A DNA stretch of 64,000 bases from Calliphora vicina (Eukaryota > Arthropoda > Insecta > Diptera > Calliphoridae). Of the stretch, positions 52,374 through 61,111 are shown one piece after another. A program made the position numbers and the translations under genes. Where the stretch lies: assembly GCF_958450345.1 (NCBI RefSeq), contig NC_088780.1, positions 66,487,533-66,551,532 of the forward strand, read 5' to 3'. Below the pieces are notes generated by a model, which did not search any database, was not told the DNA's origin, and was given only the letters and a program-made list of their open reading frames with translations. Each line of letters starts with the position of its first letter. Position 1 is the stretch's first letter.

Positions 52374-54612
52374 AGAATTAACGAAAAGAGGAGGAGGCAA
52401 AATAAAAAAAAAACTACGCGTGGGTGAAGAAGAAGCACCCAAACAAAAATTTATGAATGAAAGGTAAGTGGAAGTATTTTTTTGTAAATAAACATTAAAA
52501 TAATAAAAATAATACTTTAAATTGTTTAAAATATTATAATAATTTTTTCTTTTGTTTCTTCACAGGTTCTGGTGTAGATTTATGGCCAATAAGTGGGATT
52601 TTAAATAAGGTAAGTAAAAGTGTTATACAAATGGAAATTTTATTAGTGGTGTTGTTAACTAACACAACCAAATTCTTTTTCTTTACAGGGATCATGTTGG
52701 CGGCCCTGGGCCTATAAAAAAAGTACAGATGACGATTTCTAATATGGCGGATCGGAGCAGAATTGAAAAAGTAAGTAAATGTGTAAAAATTATTTTAATT
52801 TCTAAATAAATTTTCTAAAAATTAATTTTTAAATTTCAGAAACTATATCAAATTAACCTGAGCATTAGGGTGGTTCCGGATTTTAAGGTAAGTGAAATGA
52901 ATATTCTATTTAGATATAAGTGAAATTAGGAATTTAAAAATTAAAAGTGCAAAAAAAAATTGGTTTTGGTTACAGTGAGTGTAAAAAGTGAGTATTCAAA
53001 AAAAAAATTTTAATTAAAAATGTGAAAAATTTTAATAGAAGTGGCTATAGTTTCGCGATAAATTTTAGAAATAATAACACGGATTTAAAATTCTTATTGG
53101 AATTTACAGTGTGCGTGAAAAGTGAACAAAAAAAAATAAAAAAAATTAATGAATGATTTAGAAAAATTGATTATGAAATTTAACAATGCTAATTAAGTTA
53201 AATAAAAAACTGTGTACAGTGAAAAGCAAAAGTGAAGTGACAAAACTTTTAATTTTTAAAATTAATTGCATGAATTAAATTAAAAAGTGATTAAGTGAAA
53301 ATTAGATTGAAAAACAAAACTAAAAAATTATTTTGAACAATACCGTGAGTGATAAAAGTTTTGTGTTAAAAAAAAATTAAACAATTTTATGAAAATTAAA
53401 CTATTGAGTGATTTGAAACTATTGAATAAAAAAAAATGAATGAAAATTTGATTTTATAATTTACAGTGATTGTTAAAATTTGTGAAACGGATTAAAAAAA
53501 CTGAATAAAATTAAATAAAAAGTGAATTTTGTGACCAAAAATAATGGGAAAAACTAAAAAAAAATTAATACAGTGTGTGACAAAAGTAATTGTTCAAATA
53601 TTTTAATTGTTCATATATAAAAAAAATTTAAATGGTGAAAGTGATTGTAAATTTTATAAAAATTTAATTCATATATGAAAAATAATGTGAACTGTGACCA
53701 TAACCATTTAGTAATCAAAACTAAAGAAAAATTATTTTAATAAAAAAAACTCAAACTTAATGAAAAATTAAAATGAAATTGAATTTGAATTTGAAATACA
53801 AACTAAATCAGTAAATGGAGATAATAAAAGAAAAGCTAAAGAAAAATAATTGTTCTTTTAATAATTTTGTTTGTTATCCAATTCAATATGTGAACTTTAC
53901 TAATTCTTCAATAATTTTCCTTTTATTTTCAGATTTTTAAAATTCAATCGGACCTGTGACAAGTCCTTGGGCAATCGATTCCATTTAAGTTTGGTAAGTA
54001 TAAATAAAATTCTTATATCTTACTGGAAATTATTACTATATTTTGTTTTTCACGATTTAATCGTGGGAAATGAGGTAGAAATGCAAGGACTAAATTCACC
54101 AAAGCTCTTAGGATAATGCCTAGAGTCTTTGGCGAGAAGTACCCCTTGCAATTTCTCCTTTAAAATAATATAGTAATTATAAAAAAAAAATAAATTAAAT
54201 GATAAATATCAAAAAAAAATAGAAAATTTTGCTTACTAAAAGAATTATCAAAATTCAATTTTGTTTTCTTTTTGGTAAATTTCAGGATATCCTTTTAGCT
54301 CACTAGATTTTAAATATTAAACTTAATTTACCAAATTTACTAATGACAATTTTCTCCACAGGTTGGAAATTCATTTGGTGCCTGGGATGGGGATTAAAAA
54401 TGAAATCTTCAAAAAAAAAAAAGAAGTAAGTGAACTAAAGTTATCTATATCTATTGATTGGATATATGAAATATAAAAGTATCATGAAATTTATATATTT
54501 GATAAAATACTAATTGTTTTGTTTTTATTTATACAGATTGTATACTAATTCATCACTCCTGCATAAAAACACTGAGCCGAGATGGAAAAAGTTCCAGACG
54601 ACAAAAAAATTG
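52374..54612 (+). other. Antisense exon array: seven exon-like blocks with consensus splice sites
   Basis: Blocks ending at 52463 and spanning 52566-52609, 52689-52770, 52840-52887, 53933-53993, 54362-54425 and 54537-54612. Donors begin at 52464, 52610, 52771, 52888, 53994, 54426 (all GTAAGT) and 54613 (GTGAGT). Acceptors are TTCTTCACAG, CTTTACAG, AAATTTCAG, TTTATTTTCAG, TTTCTCCACAG and TTTATACAG. Spliced, an ATG at 52729 gives 38 codons across three blocks in phase, and an ATG at 54400 gives a lysine-rich frame of 34 codons still open at the last donor. The blocks are short and would make a mostly non-coding RNA or tiny peptides. The array lies immediately downstream of the left LTR read in the plus direction. 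Confidence 0.65.
54083..54150. other. Hairpin related to the one at the pol end
   Basis: Outer stem TGCAAGG/CCTTGCA, inner stem CACCAAAGCTCTTAGG/CCTAGAGTCTTTGGCG. Sequence context (GGACTAA...CACCAAAG...GARGTACCCC) matches 55321-55389. Confidence 0.7.
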
Positions 54613-55320
54613 GTGAGTTTGAAAATTCAATTTATATATATTAATATTTAAATTTAAGTTATTGCGCTTAGTCTAACATTAGCATTACTATTCCAATAAA
54701 AAGTAGTTAAACCAAATTAAATATTGCCAATAACATTTCATGATCTTTAAGATCATAAATCTTTCAAATAAAAAAAAAATATTTGGCCAGAAATGGTTCG
54801 TATTGTGAGAACAAAACACAGTGGTGTTAGATTTATCCAATAACAAGTAAGCCACGTATTTCTTCAAGAGATGCTTGTTGGGTAAACGTTGCAAATTACT
54901 CCCGTCTCTTTAATATTATCAAAATCAGATCAACATACTAGATGTCTAACGATTCTCAGCTCTTATTGGCATAGTTCCCCAGAGTGTTAACGGAATTGCA
55001 TCAATAGTGTGTTGACAGTCACAATCGTGATAAAAGATTTAATTGGTTTCGGTGAGCATGGTGACGTACTACTTGTTACTGAGTAAATCCAACGCAACTG
55101 GTAATTGTTCCACAACACAAATGAACATCTCTGGTCGCAATATTCTAGATAAAAAAACAAAATATTAATTAAAATAAAAATCAAATGGCAAAAAAAAATA
55201 AAAAAAAAAAACATAGTCATTTAACTATAGTTTCATGTAGAAAGTATTTACTAACCACTCATAAATAAAATTTTGACAATACGTTTTAGTATTTGACAGA
55301 GTTAGGTATTCGGACTGAAA

Positions 55321-55389
55321 TGTTGGGACTAAGACCACCAAAGAATTTGAAACTATTGTTTCAAATCTTTGGCGTGAAATACCCCCAAC
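55321..55389. other. Hairpin across the pol stop codon
   Basis: Inner stem CCAAAGAATTTGAAAC/GTTTCAAATCTTTGG with a 4-base loop, outer stem GTTGGG/CCCAAC. It includes the end of pol on the minus strand. Confidence 0.78.
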
Positions 55390-58300
55390 GATTTCCCTTG
55401 AAGGTCTTCAACCTCGTATAGACTATTACCTACAGGTCGTACAATTCTACATTTTAAAAATTTCTTCGCTAGCTTAGCATTGAAATTGGTCTTAAAGTCG
55501 CTCTGCTGAAAATTGCGACGATAAACCTCCTGACCTGGTACAAACTTAACTTGACGGCATCGTGTATTATAGGTTTTCTCATTCCTTAAGTAGGCTCTAT
55601 GCAGATTCTCACGAATTTTCTGCCTTATTAAATCCATTTTCACGGATTTCGGTATTATGTTGAATTCAGGATCGCTTAGACTTTGTAATTTCTTAGCCAG
55701 TTTATAGATACTCCCATGAGAAACCATATTCATGCCAAAAAGCGCAAAATAAGGCGTGACACCAATGGACGTTTGAACAGACGATCTTAGCGAGAATTCA
55801 ATTTCTGATAAGTACTTATCCCATTCCGTGTGATCATGTTGAAGATAAGATCTGATTGCAGACAGAATGGACTGGTTCACCCGCTCCGATGCGTTGGCTT
55901 GTGGCGAGTGGGTGGCCGTCCGCACATGTTTCACGCCAAAATTGTTCACCATATCGATGAATTCTTTGCTGACGAACTGCTTACCATTATCGGACAGAAT
56001 TATCTCCGGTGTTCCAAATTTATGAAAAACCTCTGAAATCAGGAATTTTATAACGTTCTTCGTGTTAGCTTTAGCCATCGCTTTAAGCAGGACAAATTTT
56101 GTAAGATGGTCTAGGACTATAAATATGTATGAATTCCCGTTCTTAGAGCGCGGATACGGACCCAAAAAATCTATAAAAATCTTTTGGAACGGACGTTCCG
56201 TTTGCGTTTCAGCTCCCATCGGTGGTCTCAAAATTGCATTAGCTGGTTTTGTTTCTCTGCAAATTTGACAATTTGCTACGAAGGAACGAACCTGTACGTT
56301 CTGGTTTGGCCAATAGAAGTATTCTTTTACCCTCCTAAGTGTTTTGCCGAATCCTCCGTGCGAAGCTTGAGGGGGATTATGACACTTCTCAATAATCTCG
56401 TGTGTCAATTCAAGTGGTACCCAGAGCTTCCATGCGAAATCTTCGTTCAGTGGGACTCCATCATAAGGCAAGACCCTTTTATAGACCAGGTCATCCACTA
56501 CCTTTAGATCTGGTAGGCTTTCTGCGTTTTCGGTCACTTTGGCGATTAAGTCCAGGTAATGTTGTTCTTTAAAATATTTGGAATCAAAATTAATAATGTT
56601 GTTTACCTCCGCAGAAAGCTCCTCCATGTCATACCTCGACAAGGTGTCGGGTACTATATTTTTAGAACCTGGCCTGTGTTCGACGGTGAAGGCAAATGCT
56701 TGAAGATGCAAGCTCCATCTGGCAAGTCGACCGCTCAAGTCTTTGTGGGACATCAACCATTTAAGGCTGCTGTGGTCAGTGATGACTGTAAAGGGCATCA
56801 ACTCGATGTAAGGCCTAAATTTTTTAATGGCCATTACCACAGCCAAACACTCTCTCTCAGTGACCGAATAGTTTTTCTGGGCGCTGGTCAACTTATGAGA
56901 GAAGAATGCGATGGGATGCTCTCCGTCGTCTTCGTCCTTCTGAAATAAGACAGCTCCTAATCCAATATCTGAGGCATCACACTGCACGTAAAAGTGCTTG
57001 TTAAAATTGGGATGAGTGAGCACTGGTGCTGTTGTAAGGGCTGTTTTCAGTCTATCGAAAGCTTCTCTGGCATCATCGGGAAAATTGAAAGTTTTTCCTT
57101 TCTTAAGGGTGTTGAAGATAGGAGTAGAAATCGTCGCGTAGTCTGGGATGAAGCGCCTGTACCAGCCAGTAGCTCCCATGAAACTCCTGACCTGCCTAGC
57201 GGTTTTCGGGTAAGTAAATTTTAAAATCGTTTCTACCTTCTCTGGGTCTGGTTTTAATTTACCCCCTCCCACTATATAACCTAGGTACCGCAACTCTTTG
57301 AAGCAGAACTTCGATTTCCCTACATTTATGGTCAGACCTGCCGAATCCAAACAATGCGCCACTCGATCCAGCAATTCCAGGTGGGTTTTAAAGTCTGGAG
57401 ATACGATCAAAAGATCGTCTAGATAGACAAAGACTCTATCACGAAGTGCTGAGGGGATCACTTTATCCATCAGACGGCATAACCTTTGGGCTGCATTACA
57501 CAACCCAAAAGGCATTACCGTAAAATGGTAAAGTGGTCGTCCTGGCACCGTGAATGCAGTCTTTTCTCTACTAGACGCATCTAGTGGTATCTGCCAGAAC
57601 GCGTCTTTAAGATCTACGCTTGATATAAAATATGTGTCCCCTAACCGGCTGAGAAGACCTTCGATGTGCGGCAGAGGATAGGCGTCCTTAATCGTGAGGG
57701 CATTCAGCTTACGAGCGTCCAAGCACAAACGGTTCTTCTCGCCCCTACGGACGAGAGTAACCGGATGGCTCCAAGGACTCTCGCTCTGCTCAATGACCCC
57801 AAGATTAAGCATCCTATCAAGCTCTGCGTACATCAACTTCTGCACAGCTGGTGAGACCGGATAATGCTTGTCCTTAACTGGAATCGCATCGCGAGTGTCG
57901 ATTGTATGGGATTCGAGGGAAGTCTGACCAAGTCCCTTCTTCGTAAAACATGGAAATTTCGCTACTAAAATATCTAATGACGCCTTCTGACTCGGAGAGA
58001 GTATATGTGTCTTAACTTCACCATTTATTACTTCAGACTCTGGACAGAGATTGACATCATTAGTAGTTAGGCTACACAAATTGGGAAATAAACCGAAACT
58101 TCTCATGAAATCTACCCCTAAAAATAGTGGTCTATTTAGAGATGGCACCAAATAAAAGGTGATCTCTTGTGACCTATTGTTGAAATTTATTTTAACCTTT
58201 ACACGACCTACTATCCTGTGAGGACTACCATCAGCCGTCCTAATGTGTGAAGAAAAGTTCAGAATTTGTAAACCTGTGTTCTCAAGGAACTCCAGGCACC

Positions 58301-58757
58301 CTTTACCTAAACATGAGACAGTAGCCCCACTGTCTAAAAGACCTTCTATGGGGACGCCATTAATAGGTACCTTCAAATAAAAACGGGCGTCTTCACCCTC
58401 ATATAAACAGGCTGACATAATTTCATTCCTAACTCTCTTTCTCATTTTATACCTAATCCTAGCCTTTTTTATCTTATCAGAGACCTGCCCAAAAATTCTA
58501 TCCCTGGCCTCATTATACTCCTTCACTCTTTGATGGAGTGGCTTAATTTCACGAATTTTGGTTTTTTCTATAATCGGAATCTGTTTATTAGGGTTAGTTA
58601 AAATTTGGGTGGGCCTACACACTATGACTGACTGGTTAACCGGGATTACGTCTGGGTCGAACGAGTCTCCCCCGTCAGGGACTCGCTCACTACCTGGTTT
58701 CCCTGACATTTTGGGCACTTTGGGGTGACTACGTTGTCTCGGCCACATCGGAAGCAA
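55353..58757 (-). CDS. pol: Osvaldo-like pol: protease, reverse transcriptase, RNase H, integrase
   Basis: A 1,134-residue open frame in the -1 frame relative to gag, overlapping it by 112 bp. The real product is probably a Gag-Pol fusion made by slippage at 58709-58715, so the first codon given is only the ORF limit. Domains: protease LLDSGATVSCLG (~140), reverse transcriptase with VDLKDAFWQIPLD and active site YLDDLLIV (~440), RNase H with CDASDIGLGAVLF (~590) and TDHSSLKWL, then integrase. The integrase has a zinc-binding HHCC region (SHGGFGKTLRRVKEYFYW, CQIC; ~795-835), catalytic Asp in FIDFLGPYP (~861), Asp in SDNGKQF (~922) and Glu in SERVNQ (~957): DD35E. GVFHAKDLKQ closes it. All motifs are intact. 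It copies the RNA into DNA and inserts it. Confidence 0.95.
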   Translation of the reverse strand: MLPMWPRQRSHPKVPKMSGKPGSERVPDGGDSFDPDVIPVNQSVIVCRPTQILTNPNKQIPIIEKTKIREIKPLHQRVKEYNEARDRIFGQVSDKIKKARIRYKMRKRVRNEIMSACLYEGEDARFYLKVPINGVPIEGLLDSGATVSCLGKGCLEFLENTGLQILNFSSHIRTADGSPHRIVGRVKVKINFNNRSQEITFYLVPSLNRPLFLGVDFMRSFGLFPNLCSLTTNDVNLCPESEVINGEVKTHILSPSQKASLDILVAKFPCFTKKGLGQTSLESHTIDTRDAIPVKDKHYPVSPAVQKLMYAELDRMLNLGVIEQSESPWSHPVTLVRRGEKNRLCLDARKLNALTIKDAYPLPHIEGLLSRLGDTYFISSVDLKDAFWQIPLDASSREKTAFTVPGRPLYHFTVMPFGLCNAAQRLCRLMDKVIPSALRDRVFVYLDDLLIVSPDFKTHLELLDRVAHCLDSAGLTINVGKSKFCFKELRYLGYIVGGGKLKPDPEKVETILKFTYPKTARQVRSFMGATGWYRRFIPDYATISTPIFNTLKKGKTFNFPDDAREAFDRLKTALTTAPVLTHPNFNKHFYVQCDASDIGLGAVLFQKDEDDGEHPIAFFSHKLTSAQKNYSVTERECLAVVMAIKKFRPYIELMPFTVITDHSSLKWLMSHKDLSGRLARWSLHLQAFAFTVEHRPGSKNIVPDTLSRYDMEELSAEVNNIINFDSKYFKEQHYLDLIAKVTENAESLPDLKVVDDLVYKRVLPYDGVPLNEDFAWKLWVPLELTHEIIEKCHNPPQASHGGFGKTLRRVKEYFYWPNQNVQVRSFVANCQICRETKPANAILRPPMGAETQTERPFQKIFIDFLGPYPRSKNGNSYIFIVLDHLTKFVLLKAMAKANTKNVIKFLISEVFHKFGTPEIILSDNGKQFVSKEFIDMVNNFGVKHVRTATHSPQANASERVNQSILSAIRSYLQHDHTEWDKYLSEIEFSLRSSVQTSIGVTPYFALFGMNMVSHGSIYKLAKKLQSLSDPEFNIIPKSVKMDLIRQKIRENLHRAYLRNEKTYNTRCRQVKFVPGQEVYRRNFQQSDFKTNFNAKLAKKFLKCRIVRPVGNSLYEVEDLQGKSLGVFHAKDLKQ

Positions 58758-60157
58758 AATATACGCCTATTTGGCGACGGACAGTCCATAAAGCTATGGC
58801 CTGGCTGTTTGCAGTTCCAGCAAATATAGCGGCTACTGGTGGCCAAGGCGTCCACTTCGACAATCGGTGGTGGCGGTTCATCGTCACTAAGTTGCAGCTC
58901 ATGCACACGAGCAGTTGCTGGACCCCTTGACTGGAACTGTTGCCTTTGCTGACTCAAAATCAAGTTTTCTGCCCGTTTTGCTTGTTGGCAGAAATCATTC
59001 AGCCCTTCTGTTCTCACGGAAAATAACAGGTGCGATAAGGCCGGCTTTAAATTCCCCTTCATGATTTCCACAAGATCTCGCTCAGAATATGGATTTCTCT
59101 GTTGGTTTCTCAGCCTCATCACGGCATTATAGAAGTTCTCAAAGCTTTCCTGGGGCATCTGGCGGCGGTCCATTATTTGTTTTTGCAGTTGGAATTCATT
59201 TTCGTATCTTCGGAACTGGGTTAAAAATGCTCTCTCCAGGTCGTCCCAGGTTTGGATTGAAACGAGTTTGCGCAAGTTCCAATACCAATCCAGAGCTTGG
59301 CCTTCTAATAGTGAATGGAAACTTCGTCTGATGTCGTTGAAGGAGCAATTGTAGTCTTGTCGAAGGACGTCGACTCGAAATATGAAATCCTCAGCGCTCA
59401 TCGACTTAGAGGTTCCGTCGAACTTAATGCCCCATTTCGATAAGTCCACCTTCCGTTGTGACTCAAATGCACCTTCGGTCGGCCAGCTGGGTGCTTGTGA
59501 CGAATGGGCTGGCTGCGTTGGAAAGGCTGGTGTTGGTGCTGATTCTTGTGGCAAAGTGTTTACTAGTTGGGCTGGTGTTGGCTGATAAACATATGGCTGC
59601 TGTTGGAAGTTGTGCACGGGTATGTTCATATGTGATTGTGGTGGTAAATTTGTTCTCAACACATTTTGTTGTTCCCTAGGTGGTTGCGGAGCTGGTTGTT
59701 GTGGCGGCGATGCCTGTGGAATCGCACGGGTTACAGCCTGGGATATTTCACGTTGCATATCCATACGCAACATCTGCATTTGACGCTGCAATTCCTCCCG
59801 AATGAATCCGAACATGTCGCCTGGTGCTGCAACATTAGGTTGAGGAACTGGAGGTGGCACACTTTCTCTGAATTCCTGCCTCACGGTCCTAGCAGTAATG
59901 CTACTGTATTGTGGCGATGTGATGGTACTGTTTGAAATGGCAGATTCGTTTTGGAAACCAGAACGTTCATGCGCTATCGACATGAATTGCTGAACGCTTG
60001 GATTTACGGCTGGCGATGTGGTGGTAGTCATGGTGTTAGCTAAGGTGTACACTGGAAGCGCCGTGGAAACTATAGTCCCCACGGTAGTTGGTACAAAATT
60101 TTGCATATCGGTATTCGGAGTTTGTTCGCGATTCTTAGCAGAACGAGTTACGACCAT
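58646..60157 (-). CDS. gag: Osvaldo-like gag (capsid and nucleocapsid)
   Basis: About 503 residues from the ATG at 60157 (MVVTRSAKN); an upstream extension to 60223 is open but hydrophobic and atypical, so I prefer the internal start. The N-terminal ~250 residues are rich in Gln, Pro, Ser and Thr. The capsid-like core follows (KWGIKFDGTSKSMSAEDFIF, SFHSLLEGQALDWYWNL, RYENEFQLQKQIMDRRQ), typical of Ty3/gypsy Gag. Near the end are two zinc knuckles, CWNCKQPGHSFMDC and a second CX2C-type motif CFRCGRDNVVTPKCPKC, which bind the genomic RNA. The slippery heptamer lies just after the second knuckle. Gag assembles the particle. Intact, no stops. Confidence 0.93.
   Translation of the reverse strand: MVVTRSAKNREQTPNTDMQNFVPTTVGTIVSTALPVYTLANTMTTTTSPAVNPSVQQFMSIAHERSGFQNESAISNSTITSPQYSSITARTVRQEFRESVPPPVPQPNVAAPGDMFGFIREELQRQMQMLRMDMQREISQAVTRAIPQASPPQQPAPQPPREQQNVLRTNLPPQSHMNIPVHNFQQQPYVYQPTPAQLVNTLPQESAPTPAFPTQPAHSSQAPSWPTEGAFESQRKVDLSKWGIKFDGTSKSMSAEDFIFRVDVLRQDYNCSFNDIRRSFHSLLEGQALDWYWNLRKLVSIQTWDDLERAFLTQFRRYENEFQLQKQIMDRRQMPQESFENFYNAVMRLRNQQRNPYSERDLVEIMKGNLKPALSHLLFSVRTEGLNDFCQQAKRAENLILSQQRQQFQSRGPATARVHELQLSDDEPPPPIVEVDALATSSRYICWNCKQPGHSFMDCPSPNRRIFCFRCGRDNVVTPKCPKCQGNQVVSESLTGETRSTQT
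58709..58715 (-). promoter_or_regulatory. Candidate -1 ribosomal frameshift site
   Basis: On the minus strand the heptamer is C CCA AAA in the gag reading phase (X XXY YYZ, codons TGC CCA AAA TGT). Slipping back one base here enters pol directly (…KMSGKPG). It lies 60-70 bases before the gag stop. Confidence 0.85.
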
Positions 60158-60720
60158 TCCTACTTGTCTAATTAGATATAGATAAAGATCTAGTACGAGG
60201 AATAACCAAATGAAACAAATCAAAATGATAAAACCACAATGTTGATTATTTGTATAGAACGCTAGTAAAAAAAAATATATTTATCTAACAGATAAATATC
60301 AAACAAGATACTAATAGAAATCTCCTCCTCTTAAAAAACTAGACGTATAAATCTTAACAAAGAAAAGGTTAAAACTCAAAATGGAAAAGAAGATTCAAAA
60401 CTTAATCTTGTGAACGGCGATGTTTTTTGGGTAAGTAATGTTTGCAGGTAAAGTGTATAGAAATTGTTCGAAGATATGTACTAATTGTTTTTCTATTGGT
60501 TTCAGGAAATGGAAAAAGTAAATGGATAAATAAAAAAAAAAGGTAGTATTTGTTCTACCGCAGCTCAAATTTCAAGGGGCATCTAGAAGATTGGTGTTGA
60601 AAACCCAGTACGCCTAGGACTACCCTATCTATTTTACCGCAGACAAAACGTGAGTTTAAATAAAACAAATACTAATAATCGTATCTATTAAGGGTGGCTG
60701 CCTATGCTATTCTTTCCTCC

Positions 60721-60775
60721 CAACTTGAGCATTCTCGCTTTTGCTACAGAAAGCTAACACGAGAGCCTCAAGTTG
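60721..60775. other. Leader hairpin 1
   Basis: CAACTTGAG...CTCG pairs with CGAG...CTCAAGTTG, loop about 18 nt. Confidence 0.75.
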
Positions 60776-60795
60776 CTTGGAAAGAACAGGCTGAA

Positions 60796-60921
60796 GAATC
60801 TATCATCCCGCATGACTATAGCGTACACACCAAACGTCGCAACGCGAACCAGACTAGATTGTCCAGATGTTCGGGACTTACGTTGGTGTGCACCACATTA
60901 GCCATGCACGATGATAGATTC
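60796..60921. other. Leader hairpin 2, long imperfect stem
   Basis: GAATCTATCATC, GCATG, and GTACACACCAA-type segments on the left pair in order with the reversed right arm GAATCTATCATCGTGCATGG and GTGCACACCAACGT, about 40 bp of stem with bulges. Confidence 0.78.
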
Positions 60922-61089
60922 CCATCTATTGTAAAGTAAAAAAAAACGAAAAGGAAAAAAAAAATAAATAACTATTTGTCTGACGACGTCGCTGCAGTTA
61001 GGGACTCTTGTTATGACCTAACAGGACTTACGTAGTCTTGACTAAATAGCATTAAGGACTAACTAGATTAGGCTATGGACCTACTTCGG

Positions 61090-61107
61090 GCCCCACGTTG
61101 GGCGCCA
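61090..61107 (-). promoter_or_regulatory. Primer-binding site, tRNA-Lys type
   Basis: On the minus strand TGGCGCCCAACGTGGGGC, four bases after the 5' LTR. This 18-mer is the well-known complement of tRNA-Lys(1,2) 3' ends; Osvaldo-type elements use it. Confidence 0.93.
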
Positions 61108-61111
61108 TTTA

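Larger units (their letters stand above)
52133..55352. other. 3.2-kb region between pol and 3' LTR, no sense ORF
   Basis: On the coding (minus) strand no ORF over ~80 codons exists, so env is absent or unrecognisable. On the plus strand the region holds the exon-like array described separately. A degenerate internal repeat (CAGTG...AAAAGTGA) spans about 52974-53640. Two related hairpins lie at 54083-54150 and, across the pol stop, at 55321-55389. Confidence 0.7.
60224..61089 (-). other. Leader of the Osvaldo-like element with two long hairpins
   Basis: Untranslated leader between primer site and gag. It holds two strong inverted repeats (60721-60775 and 60796-60921) that may act in RNA dimerisation or packaging. 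On the plus strand a GTAAGT donor (60431) and a TTTCAG acceptor (60501-60506) flank a 76-bp intron-like stretch. Confidence 0.7.

Noticed and set aside
52133..55352. Spliced env gene on the sense (minus) strand
   Set aside because: No signal peptide, furin-like or transmembrane frame of useful length on the minus strand, and the good splice signals are all on the plus strand.
60580..60650. Third copy of the pol-end hairpin
   Set aside because: It shares a few words (CAAGGGGCATC, CCTAGGACTACC) but the stems do not pair convincingly.
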